Shown here: positions 24,851 to 34,263 of the stretch, in pieces
Layout: each line of letters opens with the position of its first letter
How positions within the stretch are numbered: position 1 is the first letter of the stretch
Assembly (NCBI GenBank): GCA_018398765.1
Contig: JAHBMJ010000476.1
Location: 1-43,855 of the forward strand
Source: Chromera velia
Taxonomy: Eukaryota; Sar; Chromeraceae
DNA length: 43,855 bases
Direction: 5' to 3'
The notes under the pieces: generated by a model
The model's database searches: none
Told to the model about the DNA's origin: nothing
What the model saw: only the letters and a program-made list of their open reading frames with translations
Made by a program: the position numbers and the translations under genes

Positions 24851-25172
24851 CCTCCGGCCTCTCCGTCCCCCCCTCCCCCAGCAGGCCGGGTTTAGGTTGT
24901 TCTTTTATCCTTCCTCCTACTCCAAGGGAGTCAGCCTCAATGCTTTGAAGAATAGACGCAGATACATGGGGTACCATGCTTTTTTGAGTAATGGGTGTAA
25001 AGTTGGAGGTACATTCATCCATCTGCATTGTTTCTGGCACCTCTGATCCACAATCTTCCTCATCCCCCAAGGCTTCAAATCTGTTTTTTAATCTGAAGTC
25101 TGGCGCTGCGGAGGAGCTCGATCTTCTTGCCCCGGTGCCGTCACTATCCCTAGCTGCCCGTCTCCTCATCAT
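24840..25172 (-). pseudogene. LINE B linker/ORF segment with KNRFEALGDEE motif
   Basis: Begins RRRAARDSDGTG, then DFRLKNRFEALGDEEDCGSE, a motif type often seen near the start of LINE ORFs. The frame runs into the MITE at 24850; beyond the MITE, sequence from about 24222 downward resumes the element up to the endonuclease at 23816. It may be the N-terminus of ORF2 or the end of ORF1. Confidence 0.45.
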
Positions 25173-25461
25173 CCCAGGTCCGTCTCAGATATTCCCCCTG
25201 CCCACGCATCTCTATCATTCTTACTGCCTTCCTTGTAAACAGTTCTTCCATCTCTTTTCTCATCCTCGCACTCAACTCATTTCTTAACACAAGAATATTA
25301 AATTTTTTCTTTCCATTCTCTGATGCACTGCTGTTTTTCTCTCAGCTGCGCAGTCAATTTTTCTTTGTTTCCTTCCAATTGTGCCAACCGTGAGAGCATG
25401 TTATGGGGGGAAAGCGCGCTCTCCTCCATTCTTCCTCTGCTTCCCCCTTCTTTCTTTCTTC

Positions 25462-26569
25462 TCACTTTCCCTCCTCAGAGGGTGCATGTGCACCCCTCTC
25501 GAAGTTTAGCTTCCCTTTTCCTTCTCTGTCTCTGTCTCTCTTCCTTTCCTTGCCAGTGAGCACCTTTTCAGGAGTCTGAGAAATCGGGTTACGCGGGACG
25601 CGATCATCTCCAGGTAACAAAAAAAAGAGGGGGAAGCGAGGAGAAACTTTTTGAAAAGCAAGACTAGAACGAAGGAGGTGGAAGGTTCGGAACACGGGCT
25701 GGGAGAGAAGTTTGGAGTCAGACGGGGAGAGGACACTGCCTTCTACATTCACAATTGGGAAGGCGGATATACCTGTACGGTCTCTTATGCCATTCATGAG
25801 TTTGTCTCCGTCTCTGGGAGGGGGAACGCCGGGCGGCACTGGCTGTAGCTGCTCGGAAAGCGGGATGCCAAAGCGGCGCAGGGCTGCTTGTGCCTCCTCC
25901 GCCTTGTCTTCTGGTGCTGTTGTGTTGTTGAGAACACTCTCTGTCCACTTTTGTGTGGCCCACTCTCTCTGCTCTTTCGTTCGAGGGATAACACACCTGA
26001 GCTCTTTCTTTATTCCATATCTGGGGAGCATATATGCCCTCTCCTCATTAAAAAGAGAGTCGAAACGCTCTGCCTCCTTCTCAGTGCGGAAGACCACTGT
26101 CACGGTTCTTTCCCAGGCTTGGTGAGACCTGAAACGGACGGACTTTGCGGAGTCAACGACTTCCTGTGCAAAGACGGCTGCCTTATCCTTTCCGTCTCCT
26201 CGGTTCCCTTCCGTGTCTAGGGCGGCTGCGCATGCGAATCCCTTCAAGTCTTCGTATACGTCTGCTTAGTTGAGACAGAGCTAGGCCGAGAATTACTCGG
26301 GTTCTCAGTCTCTTCTCTTCCTCTGCCAGGCTGGCGGTGCCTTAGCAATGCTTGATCAGAGCCTTGAGTTCTGTAATCTTCTAGTCGTGACGGTAGAGGT
26401 GATCAAAGATCAACGAGGCCTGCTCCTCCCATCTCTCTATACGGATATACAGAGGCGCAAGCTTCTCATCAAGCTTCCGGTCAATGATTTCGACCAACTC
26501 CTCTTTCACTGCAGCAAACTCTGCTCTGAAGCTCTGCCTGATCGCTCGGATCTCTTGTTTGAGTGACAT
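25462..26569 (-). pseudogene. LINE B ORF1 (coiled-coil plus RRM-like nucleic-acid binding protein), broken
   Basis: The first piece (26569-26381) begins MSLKQEIRAIRQSFRAEFAA and has heptad-like Leu/Ile spacing suited to a coiled coil, then stops. The second piece (26247-25462) contains KSVRFRSHQAWERTVTVVF and ERFDSLFNEERAYMLP, a beta-strand/helix pattern like the RRM of L1-type ORF1 proteins, followed by an Asp/Glu/Pro linker. ORF1 proteins coat element RNA and act as chaperones. A gap with stop codons separates the pieces, so the gene is dead. Assignment of the RRM is by pattern only. Confidence 0.55.
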
Positions 26570-26699
26570 TCTCTTCTTCTCTTCTTCTTCGTCTTCTTTG
26601 CGGAGACCTGGGAACTAGCTAGCCTGGGAACTCTTCATCGCCATTATCTCTCTGATCTGACTCGATGGGAGATGGTGGTTAAGATGGACTGGAAAAATA

Positions 26700-28190
26700 G
26701 TTGCCCTGCGGTATACAAATGAGGGGATGCGAGGAGGAGAGACGGCAACGGTTTCACACTCAGAATCAGTGACTTGTTTTCCGTTGTTTGTTTATCTTTT
26801 TGAACCGGATTTGGATCATCCCCAATCTTGAAGTGAACTTACAGCAGACACGAAGAGAACAGTAGACACGAGGAGAATCTTACAATCTTATATAGTAAAA
26901 AACTGAATCCTCTAAATCAAAGTAATATTAAAATAATATTAAATCTAGTATTAAATATTTCAGGACTAGATTTCAGGGTCAAATTCTAGGTCAAAATCAG
27001 GCTATAATTTTAAGCTCTAGTATTAAAGTTTTACCACTTTTCATACAAGTTGTTTCAAAATGATTGAAGTCTATTATTTGAAGATGATTGAATGTTGGAC
27101 TAGTAGAGGTTGGAGTTCATTGGGATAAGATAAGACAGCCTGAAGATTTATATTCTGGAAGTTCCCGTGTCCCACTCTAAGTTCCACTGCCAGCTAGACT
27201 GCCAGGTATTGTAGCTTCAACGCTGGCTTACACCGATGTGGCTATTAGTTTAATTGGGCCGTTTATCCTAGTTTGACTACAAATTAAATTATACAACTCG
27301 TTTAAACTCGTTTCAAACTAGGTTTCAAATTTAAAATCAACTACACAGTATGATTAGGACTAACGAAAGTAGGATGGTTACTAGGCGGCCGCTAAGCCGC
27401 CCAACCAGCACCACCTATCACATTATGGTTACCAATTTTGTTGTTATGGTAGTACTGTTCCTATGGTAGTGGTAATAGCTAAAAACAGGCAGATTTGGCA
27501 ACATTCTGAGTTAAACTTAACGTATGAAACCAATTTTAGACTAGTAAAAATCATATTTTTGGCATTCATTAAAGGTTTATTCTAGTAAAATTCAATATTC
27601 ATCATTTTATGACAGCCGTCTCCACCAACTCAAGTCGTGTAGAGCTATCAACGATGCATTCTCTTGTCACAGATCGACTCAGCTTTGCATCGACTCCCAT
27701 CGATCCCTAAAAAGACCGCCTGAGAGCAACCACGAGAGACAGTTTGCCTCCTTGCTTGTGGAAGAACCAGTTTAGCTCGACAATTGGTATCTATCGTTCA
27801 ATGAGGAAGCAAGTCCCACTTCTACGCGATACCGTTCTGAAACCTTTTGTCCAGAAGGAAAAGAGCGCTTGCATTTGAGGAGAAAGATGGAAAAAGATGG
27901 AGAATTAAGGCATAGTTGCTAAAATACACTGTACTACAGTAGAATTCCACTGTATTTGAATCTATATCATTAACTCCGATAGAACAATGTACTATCTTAT
28001 CAGTAATATAAAAAAAAAAATAATTTATTATAGGCTTTCTAGGCATTTCTAGGAGTTTTCTACTAAGTTTAACACTATCTAGACCTAATTTGACATTATT
28101 AGAAACCTCTGTGATGTGTTTGAATCAGTTAAAGTTCAACCCTAGGTTTAAACCTCCCCCCCTCCCCTCCTCTCTCCCCTTCCCTTCTCA
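26700..28190. other. AT-rich stretch, no gene seen
   Basis: Strong AT bias, stops in all frames. Contains GGTTACC/GGTTACCA and ATGGTAGT words near 27370-27480 that recur loosely at 31540-31640, so parts are probably old copies of a common AT-rich repeat. Nothing else can be supported. Confidence 0.4.
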
Positions 28191-28191
28191 A

Positions 28192-28870
28192 TTAGATAGG
28201 GGCTTCGTTGGATCGAAGCCCATACTGCGCCAAATGTTCCTTGAGGAGCTCTCCATCGAGAATGTTGTCAAAAATGTATCCGCCTTCGAACGCTGGAAGC
28301 CCCAGGGCCTCGATGGGAAAGATCCTGGTCTGAGATCTCGGTACCCTTGCCTGCCTCTGATGGAGCCTCTGGAGGCGCAGGTTGGAGTACAAGGTCACTT
28401 CCATGTCCTGATGGGCCTGGGAGAGTCTCAGACTGTTCCGCTTCTCCCTGTAGACATGGTCGTATGAAGACCATGCTCGCTCTGCAGAGCCAGATGCGTT
28501 GGCCTGGCTGAACACAATCTCAGCCAGTTTGGCGTTCTTCGGGGCGCACTCGATCACATCGTCCATTTTCTACCAAGAAAGGGAGTCAATGTCGGCGGAG
28601 ACCTTCGTGAGCTTCTCCAGAATCCATGCCTCCTTGACCATCTTGTCATCCCTCTTTAAGTACCACATCAACTCCTTCTTGAACTCGTCGTAGACGTCCG
28701 CCCCATACACCTTGGTGATAACCAGTTTGTACGCGTTCATCACATCTTTGTGCATATGTGCACGATAGCCCGTGTCTTCCTCCCCAGGCTTTGGCCAGTT
28801 GTTCAGCTAGACATCCGCAGAGAGCAGTCATCCCACTGCAGTCTAGAAACCCCCGTACTTATGCCACTGG
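28192..28870 (-). pseudogene. hAT-superfamily transposase remnant (C-terminal dimerisation region, DUF659-type)
   Basis: On the minus strand one frame reads, with three stops, LNNWPKPGEEDTGYRAH, YGADVYDEFKKELMWYLKR, then KNAKLAEIVFSQANASGSAE, RAWSSYDHVYREKRNSLRLS and VTLYSNLRLQRLHQ. The block SASGSERxWSxxxxVYxxKRNxL...LYSNLRL is the hallmark of the C-terminal hAT dimerisation region in DUF659-type transposases. In-frame stops include TAG just before 28566. The catalytic core is not visible. Coordinates overlap AT-rich flanks on both sides and no terminal repeats were found. Confidence 0.7.
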
Positions 28871-28884
28871 ACCCATCTGTAAAA

Positions 28885-29060
28885 TAGACAGTCAAGAAAG
28901 AGAGAGAGATATGGAGGGAGAGAAGGGGGGGGGAGAGGGAAGGAGAGAGAAAGAAAGAGAGAAAGAGAGAGAGAAGATATTTCAACTGCCTCCCCTGAGG
29001 GATCATCGGCATACTAACCTGCGTATCGAGAAAGAGAGAGATAGAGGGAGACGTGTTGGC
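28885..29060. repeat. Purine-rich GAGA tract
   Basis: GAGAGA and GGGAGA repeats on the plus strand, interrupted by about 45 bases near 28985-29030. Polypurine-polypyrimidine. No gene. Confidence 0.7.
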
Positions 29061-29185
29061 GATGTGTCGGCCTTGATGATGCGGTGTGCTGGGTACAATT
29101 ACACCCATTACTGTTTGATGAGGTGCCAGAAGAAAGACTGGTCCCGCTTCCATCGTATGGTGTGCCCTGTCCTCCAGAGGGCATT

Positions 29186-29250
29186 GGCTGACTGACTGAC
29201 TGACCAAATGAATGACTGACTGACTTAATCGATTGATTGATTGATTGACC
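29186..29250. repeat. (GACT)n then (GATT)n microsatellite
   Basis: Short GACT run at about 29188-29224 followed by four GATT copies to 29248. The GATT run could be another retroelement tail, but no body is recognisable before it. Confidence 0.75.
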
Positions 29251-30145
29251 ACTCTGTACATTCATAAAGCTTTATGATTAATACTTCATGATTATGCTGC
29301 TTAAGTATGTTAAATTACTGTATAGATTCTCTAGAAGTTAGATCAGAACTGTATAGATTTTTCTAGGAAGGTTCTAGGGCCAACTATGAAATCAAGTTAG
29401 GAATCAACTTAGGATCGACCTATAGTACTTTTTGTACTATCCTATTGTAGCATGCAATAGTACAATGTACTATCCTATGGCAACTATGAATTAAGGAGAT
29501 GGGAAACAGTTTTTAGCAGTTTTGCAAACCTGCCTGGGGAACAGACGCCAGTTCTTAAGGGTTCCTCACCGACCTGTAGTTGGACAGCACATTGTCAAGT
29601 AGTTGGCGCGCACGCGTGCTGAGTGCGAAACACTGGCAACGGGGTTAGACGGATGAGGTTTTCTCCCTTTTTGGGAAGTGGTTCGCGGAATGGGGACAAA
29701 GCTAAGCCAGGCTACCGTTTTTGCTCGTCTTTTTAGCCATCTCCGTCATTCTACCACCGTCTGCCTCAAAACAGACAGGCTAGAAGGAGCTTTGAGGCGA
29801 GATATGAACTTAGATGAAAGGGCGCAACCTAATCTAGCCTATCAGAATGAAGGTTCTCTGGTTCTTCTTTCTTCTGATTGAGCTAGATTTCGGCAGAAAG
29901 AGGACAAGGCCACGCGTTCTGTATGAGGATATAAAACCACTCTGCCTTGCCGTGGGAATTCAGTGAGTGCACTGGCCGTTACGAGAAAGCCGTTCTTGCC
30001 TGTGTTATCTTCTTTTATGAGAGAGGACTGCCTTAGCAGTGTGTCCAGCTGCGTATCGAACCAGTTGAACGTTAGACGCTCATTTATGGGCCAATAGCGA
30101 TGGTGAATGATGATGATGATGATGACTGAACTCTAACTAGTATAT
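29251..30145. other. AT-rich stretch with second (GAT)n-tailed retroelement end
   Basis: A plus-strand frame at 29678-29881 (67 codons, KLSQATVFARLFSHLRHSTT) is coding-like but unrecognised. The (GAT)n run at about 30109-30124 is preceded by GAACGTTAGACGCTCATTTA and CGATGGTGA, matching the end at 4880-4951 with mismatches. Likely an old LINE or SINE fragment; no host gene. Confidence 0.45.
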
Positions 30146-31310
30146 ATCACTATGTATAATATATACTAGGGTAGGACGCCAATCCTCCAGAGAGAGAGAG
30201 AAAAAGGAAGAAAAGTCCATATGATATACATACACCGAATAAAAGCAAACGGAAACAGATTGCAGCTCATTTTGTTTAAAAAGGCATCAGAAGAAAGACC
30301 AAGAGAGGGAATGAAAATAGAGAAAGAAAAAGTGGGACGGGTGCCCTTTTGTTATAGAAGGGTAGAACCAAGAGAAGAACACAGAAGGAGAGCAACCTGT
30401 AGAGTAGGAGACAGGACGTTAGCGGGAACAAAGGGAAAAGTACCAGAAAGAGGAGCCTCAGGAGAGAGAGTGCCGTTGGAGGAGAGACTCTTCCCTTTTT
30501 GCAAAGGATGGATAGAAACAGAGGTGTTGGAGGATGAGATCTATATGCTGACTAAGTGACAGTGAGTGTCCGATTTATATGATAGAGAAAGTCTTAGAGC
30601 GGACATGTATAGAACATTAGGAGCAGATTGGAATGAGGGAAGAGAAAAGAGAGCAAGAGAAGTTTGCAGAGAGAAAAGAGAAAGACAAAGAGGAAGACTG
30701 CACACTAAGGCTCTGTTCAAATTCTTGATGAACGAAGGGCATAGTGCGGTAGATGAATTTCTGGGGAGAGCGGCGTTCAGAAGAAGAGTGTTCAAGAAAA
30801 GCTCAGGAAGGTACGCACCTGGAAGCTCGTTAGATGAAACAGTGCTAGCACAGAGATACGGAGTGATCACAAAAAGAAAGGGAGGAACAGAAAGAAGAAA
30901 AGAAGAATATAAAACCATCCTGGAAGCAATGGAAGCAGAAAGACAGCTGAGGGAGGGAAAAGGAGAAATCGCTAAGAGAAGAATGGAGAGAGGGCGTGCA
31001 CAAAGCCAAAGTGTCCTTTCGTCCTGTGTCATTGGATCGATTTTTGGAGTAGTCCCTTCTGAGCAGCCCATAGACTAAAGCATGCAAAGCATAGACAGAT
31101 TGTTATTTATTAGCGGCCTGGGAAACTAGGTGGACCACGGGGTGTGGTCTGAGCCTTAGCAATGAGGTACACCCCCCTGCCGTTTGCGGGGGCGACCTCT
31201 ATAAGATAAAACGGCGACAGTGCTCTAGGGCACCACTAATCATTAATCACTATGTATAGCATATACTAGGGCAGGAGGCCAATCCTCCAGGCATTAATCC
31301 TATCCTATCC
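30146..31310 (+). mobile_element. LINE B second copy, 5'-truncated, plus strand
   Basis: Encodes the C-terminal region of LINE B: CKGWIETEVLEDEIYMLTK, two in-frame TGA codons (30557-30559, 30563-30565), then LYDRESLRADMYRTLGADWN, ending EQPID with a stop at 31076-31078. Then a 3' UTR of about 170 bp, the hairpin GGAGGCCAATCCTCC (31274-31288), and ATTAATCC followed by TATCC repeats to about 31310. It is homologous to 20212-19553 on the minus strand but clearly diverged. A 45-bp sequence at 30146-30190 matches 31246-31290 at 41 of 45 positions, so the copy is flanked by a direct repeat of its own 3' end. Confidence 0.8.
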
Positions 31311-31379
31311 TACTAGAGCATATATTGTTTGAGTATGATCATTTCAGGGCTTATATATAATACCTCAGCTTAGGCTGGG

Positions 31380-31468
31380 GAACGCCCCGCCCTGCTAGCT
31401 CTGGCGACAGATAGACATAGCGGGAAGGCCCTAGGGTGGAACATATCAATCAATCAATCAATCAATTA
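31380..31468 (+). mobile_element. Putative retroelement 3' end with (CAAT)n tail
   Basis: GC-richer body (GAACGCCCCGCCCTGCTAGC, GGCGACAGATAGACATAGCG) in AT-rich surroundings, ending in about five CAAT copies at 31447-31466. The form is that of a short LINE or SINE end. No second copy was seen in the window. Confidence 0.35.
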
Positions 31469-31873
31469 AAACTGCTAATGAGTTAAGTGGCAAGGCTTTA
31501 AAATAGGTCTAGCAACTGTTTTTATAACTTGAAGAGTTTTTCCTTGAACTACCATGGTAATGGTACTAGTGGTACACGTCTTCAAGTCCGCCGGTTACCA
31601 TCTCATGGTTACCAAACTGACGGTAACTTACTACTGGCTAAAAGGGGCCAGTACTGTGTAAAATCAACTATTAAAAACCCTAGCTAAAACCTAAAAAGAG
31701 AGTTTATCTAGGCGTTCATCCAACTCCCTAAGCAGATCGTAGAGAAGAAGCAAACAGCAACAGCAGCCAGGGAAGACGGGAGGACCAACCGACGCGTCAA
31801 CTTTCTGCAGGCTACCGCGCTCGCTCGCTGTCTCTTGACCGACTGATCACGAAAATCTGACGCACTCCGTGCG

Positions 31874-32084
31874 AATGGCCCGGAAAGCGAAATTAATTCT
31901 TCTTGGCAAGTTCCGCCTGCTCCTCGCCCAGGGCTCAAATTTGGTAAGTGCCCCTTCTGCTGAATTGTCTTTCCGGGGCCTAGCTTGGCGTGCGTCAGAT
32001 CTTCGTGTACGTCGGGCGTCCGTGTGTTCTGGGGTGGGTGCATTTTTTGTTAAGTGCCCTCTCAGCTTCGCTTTCCGGGCCATT
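31874..32084. mobile_element. 211-bp element with 18-bp perfect terminal inverted repeats
   Basis: AATGGCCCGGAAAGCGAA at 31874-31891 and its exact complement at 32067-32084. The right end supplies the last codons and the TGA stop (32062-32064) of the gene at 32062-34263. Related single ends, TAAGTGCCC...CTTTCCGGGGCC, occur at 31945-31980 and at 35278-35310. No flanking target duplication was found. MITE-like by structure. Confidence 0.55.
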
Positions 32085-34263
32085 TGGGTAGGGGCCACTT
32101 CCCAAGTAACTCCACATCCCAGTCCTCCTCCCAAAACAATTTCTCTGGCTCGCCTCTGCGGCGTCTCCGAGTCTGCCGGAAATCGGGCCAGTACTCTTCG
32201 ACGACGCCGGGCAGGAATTGGTCGAGGAAGTCAATGAAGGACTCCGAGGAGAAGAGCGGGGGATCAGGGACCTTCTGCAAGACATTCATTCATTCATTCA
32301 TTCATTCAGTCAGTCAGTCAGTCATTCATTCATTCAGTCAGTCAGTCAGTCATTCATTCATTCAGTCAGTCAGTCATCAGTCAGTCAGTCACTCACTCAG
32401 TCACTCAGTCATCTACTTATTCATTCATTCACTCAGTCATCAGTCAGTCAGTCAGTCATGTACTTATTCATTCGTTCACTCAGTCATCAGTCAGGCAGTC
32501 AGTCATGTACTTATTCATTCGTTCACTCAGTCATCAGTCAGGCAGGCAGGCAGGCAGGGAGGTGAGGGGGATCGACAGAACAACAGGGGGGGGGAGAACG
32601 AAGATGGTGCAGGCACTTCAAGGGAATGACCGCTGCAGGAACAATTCAAGTGAAGTGCGATCTTCGGTTAATTCACCCATTCGTGCCTTCTTCCTTATAC
32701 CGTCTCTAGCTTTCTTTTTCGTTCCTTCCTCGCCTCTCCCCTCCGATCTTTCCCCCCACATGTCCGTCCGTCCGTCCGCCTGTCTGTTTGTCTTCTGGTT
32801 TCAGCTGCTGGAAGGACTCTTTGATCGATCAGTCATTGACAGACAGACTCACTCTGCAACTGACGGAGGGACGGGTGGATCGACTAACTAACTGCCTGCC
32901 TGACCGGAGGCATCACTGGAGGCGGCCGGTCGGGGGGGAAACGGAGGCGGAAGCGCCGGGGAGCGAAACAGCCGCGCAGATTCAGCCGAAGAGCCTCCCC
33001 CTTCTCAAACTCGTGCGTCTCCCACCAGAGCCGCGACTTCTCTGGCTCTTTCATGTACACCTCCAGCTCTTCGTCCATCCACGGCCAGTGACGCGACCGC
33101 CGTACCTTCTCAGCCTGATGAGAAACCACGCGCATACTTAGGTGGTACCAGCGAAACTCGCCTTGTTGGATTTTCTCAATGTTCGACCGCAGCCGATCAC
33201 GAGCATTCCAGACGCGGTACTTCATCCGGGGGTCCTCGCTCTTCGTGTCAAGGAGGGGACGCGCCCACCTCTCTGTGTCACCCCGCCGCCGCACTCCAAC
33301 CAAACCCTCCTCCCCCAGATCACAACCCCACTTCACGTAGTCGCGCTCACACGAATTACCGCCGTACGACAGAAAATCGATCTCGAGCTTCCAGCTCTCT
33401 CTGTCCTCCTCCCCCAATCTGACACACTCAAACTCGGGAGTGCAGAAGTAGGGAGGCACGACGCCCTCACCGCAGAGGCGGAGAAGCAGGGGGTCGTACT
33501 GCCGCGCTCTCAGCGCGAAGTCGAGGATCTGAGCGCGCACGTGCGCACTCCGAAACACGCACTGGGAAGGGGAAGCAGACGCCGGAGAGCTCTGCTTGTT
33601 CTTCTTCTTCGTGATCTGCCCCTGCCCCCTCTCGGCAGTGAGGGGTGCAAACTGCTGAAGCGGCGGAGATGATGAGTAGGGGAGGTTGGTAATGCCGGGT
33701 CCGTCGTCTGATATCTGGGCCCTCCCCTCTTCCTCTTCCAAGACATCCGCTGGCAGGGGAACCTCAGCGTTAGCCTGGCCGTCTCTCTTCTTCGACTTCC
33801 ACGCACCTTCAGGGGTTGAAGGAGCTACCCTGCTGCTGCTCTGCTGTGGAGCAATTCTCAACACTGAATCACCCCCACGCTCACTGACAGGAGCATGACG
33901 GTGCTGGCGAGGAAGAGGTATTGGACCTGTCGGTGCCTGAACACATACAGGAAGCGAAAAAAGGGGTGCACGGGGGGTAAGCGCCGTACTAAGCGGTGCC
34001 AGATCGATCGATGCTTTGAGCTTCATTTCCTTAAGGGAGGGAGGGAGGGAGGGAGCCCCTCCGTTCCCTCCACGAATCAGACTGAGGAGAGCTGAGAAAG
34101 AAAGGTCAAAGGTGGAGAAAACAAAACGGAAAGAGCAGACAAACTGAGACACCCGAAAAGACGGTGCGCTGCAAGAAGAGATACCATGTAAGGATACCAT
34201 CTCCTTCCACACATCCTTGCCCGATCTCCTGCACGCATGCACGAACGTACGTACCTGTGTCAT
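32062..34263 (-). CDS. Unrecognised protein, three exons
   Basis: Exons 34263-34255 (MTQ), 33936-32905, 32274-32062; GT-AG joins all in phase 0 (donor GTACGT at 34254, acceptor TTCAG at 33937; donor GTCAGG at 32904, acceptor TGCAG at 32275), 417 residues. I do not recognise the family. The first 150 residues are low-complexity, acidic and Gln/Ser/Pro-rich. The centre is well-ordered and rich in Trp and charged residues: FALRARQYDPLLLRLCGEG, YFCTPEFECVRLGEED, DYVKWGCDLGEEGLVGVRRR, RHWPWMDEELEVYMKEPEKS. The C-terminal exon has SFIDFLDQFLPGVVEEYWPD and ends in a stop inside an inverted repeat. The intron at 32275-32904 contains TTCA/GTCA arrays. The tiny first exon is a weak point: the region 34264-34900 has Gln-rich open frames that could be 5' exons. 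Confidence 0.55.
32284..32535. repeat. Higher-order TTCA/GTCA repeat in intron 2 of the gene at 32062-34263
   Basis: First part: alternating blocks of ATTC and AGTC tetramers. Second part (about 32403-32535): three copies of a unit of about 48 bp starting TACTTATTCATTC and ending CAGTCAGTCAGT. Then (AGGC)n. Tetramers have been duplicated again as larger units. Confidence 0.8.

Larger units (their letters stand above)
19341..26650 (-). mobile_element. APE-type non-LTR retrotransposon 'LINE B', nearly complete but broken
   Basis: Minus strand, about 7.3 kb including a 628-bp MITE. Parts in order: ORF1 (26569-25462 and 25172-24840), APE endonuclease (about 23816-22934), RT (about 22138-20930), C-terminal zinc knuckle (about 20130-19553), and a 3' end that folds as GGAGG-CCAAT-CCTCC followed by (ATCCT)n at 19341-19362. 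The same 3' end is present at 31246-31310. Frameshifts and stops occur throughout. The 5' boundary (26580-26880) is not sharp and no target duplication was found. Confidence 0.85.

Noticed and set aside
14419-26650. Host genes on the plus strand opposite the LINEs (several 100- to 380-codon frames, for example 22988-24127)
   Set aside because: They mirror the minus-strand RT, endonuclease and ORF1 reading frames, which carry real catalytic motifs.
30146-31290. LTR retrotransposon or solo-LTR pair
   Set aside because: The flanking direct repeat is only 45 bp, is the known 3' end of a LINE, and the coding part is a LINE C-terminus with no gag, protease or integrase.
32284-32535. CRISPR-like array
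   Set aside because: Units differ in length, there are no unique spacers, and the genome is eukaryotic; it is a degenerate tetramer repeat.
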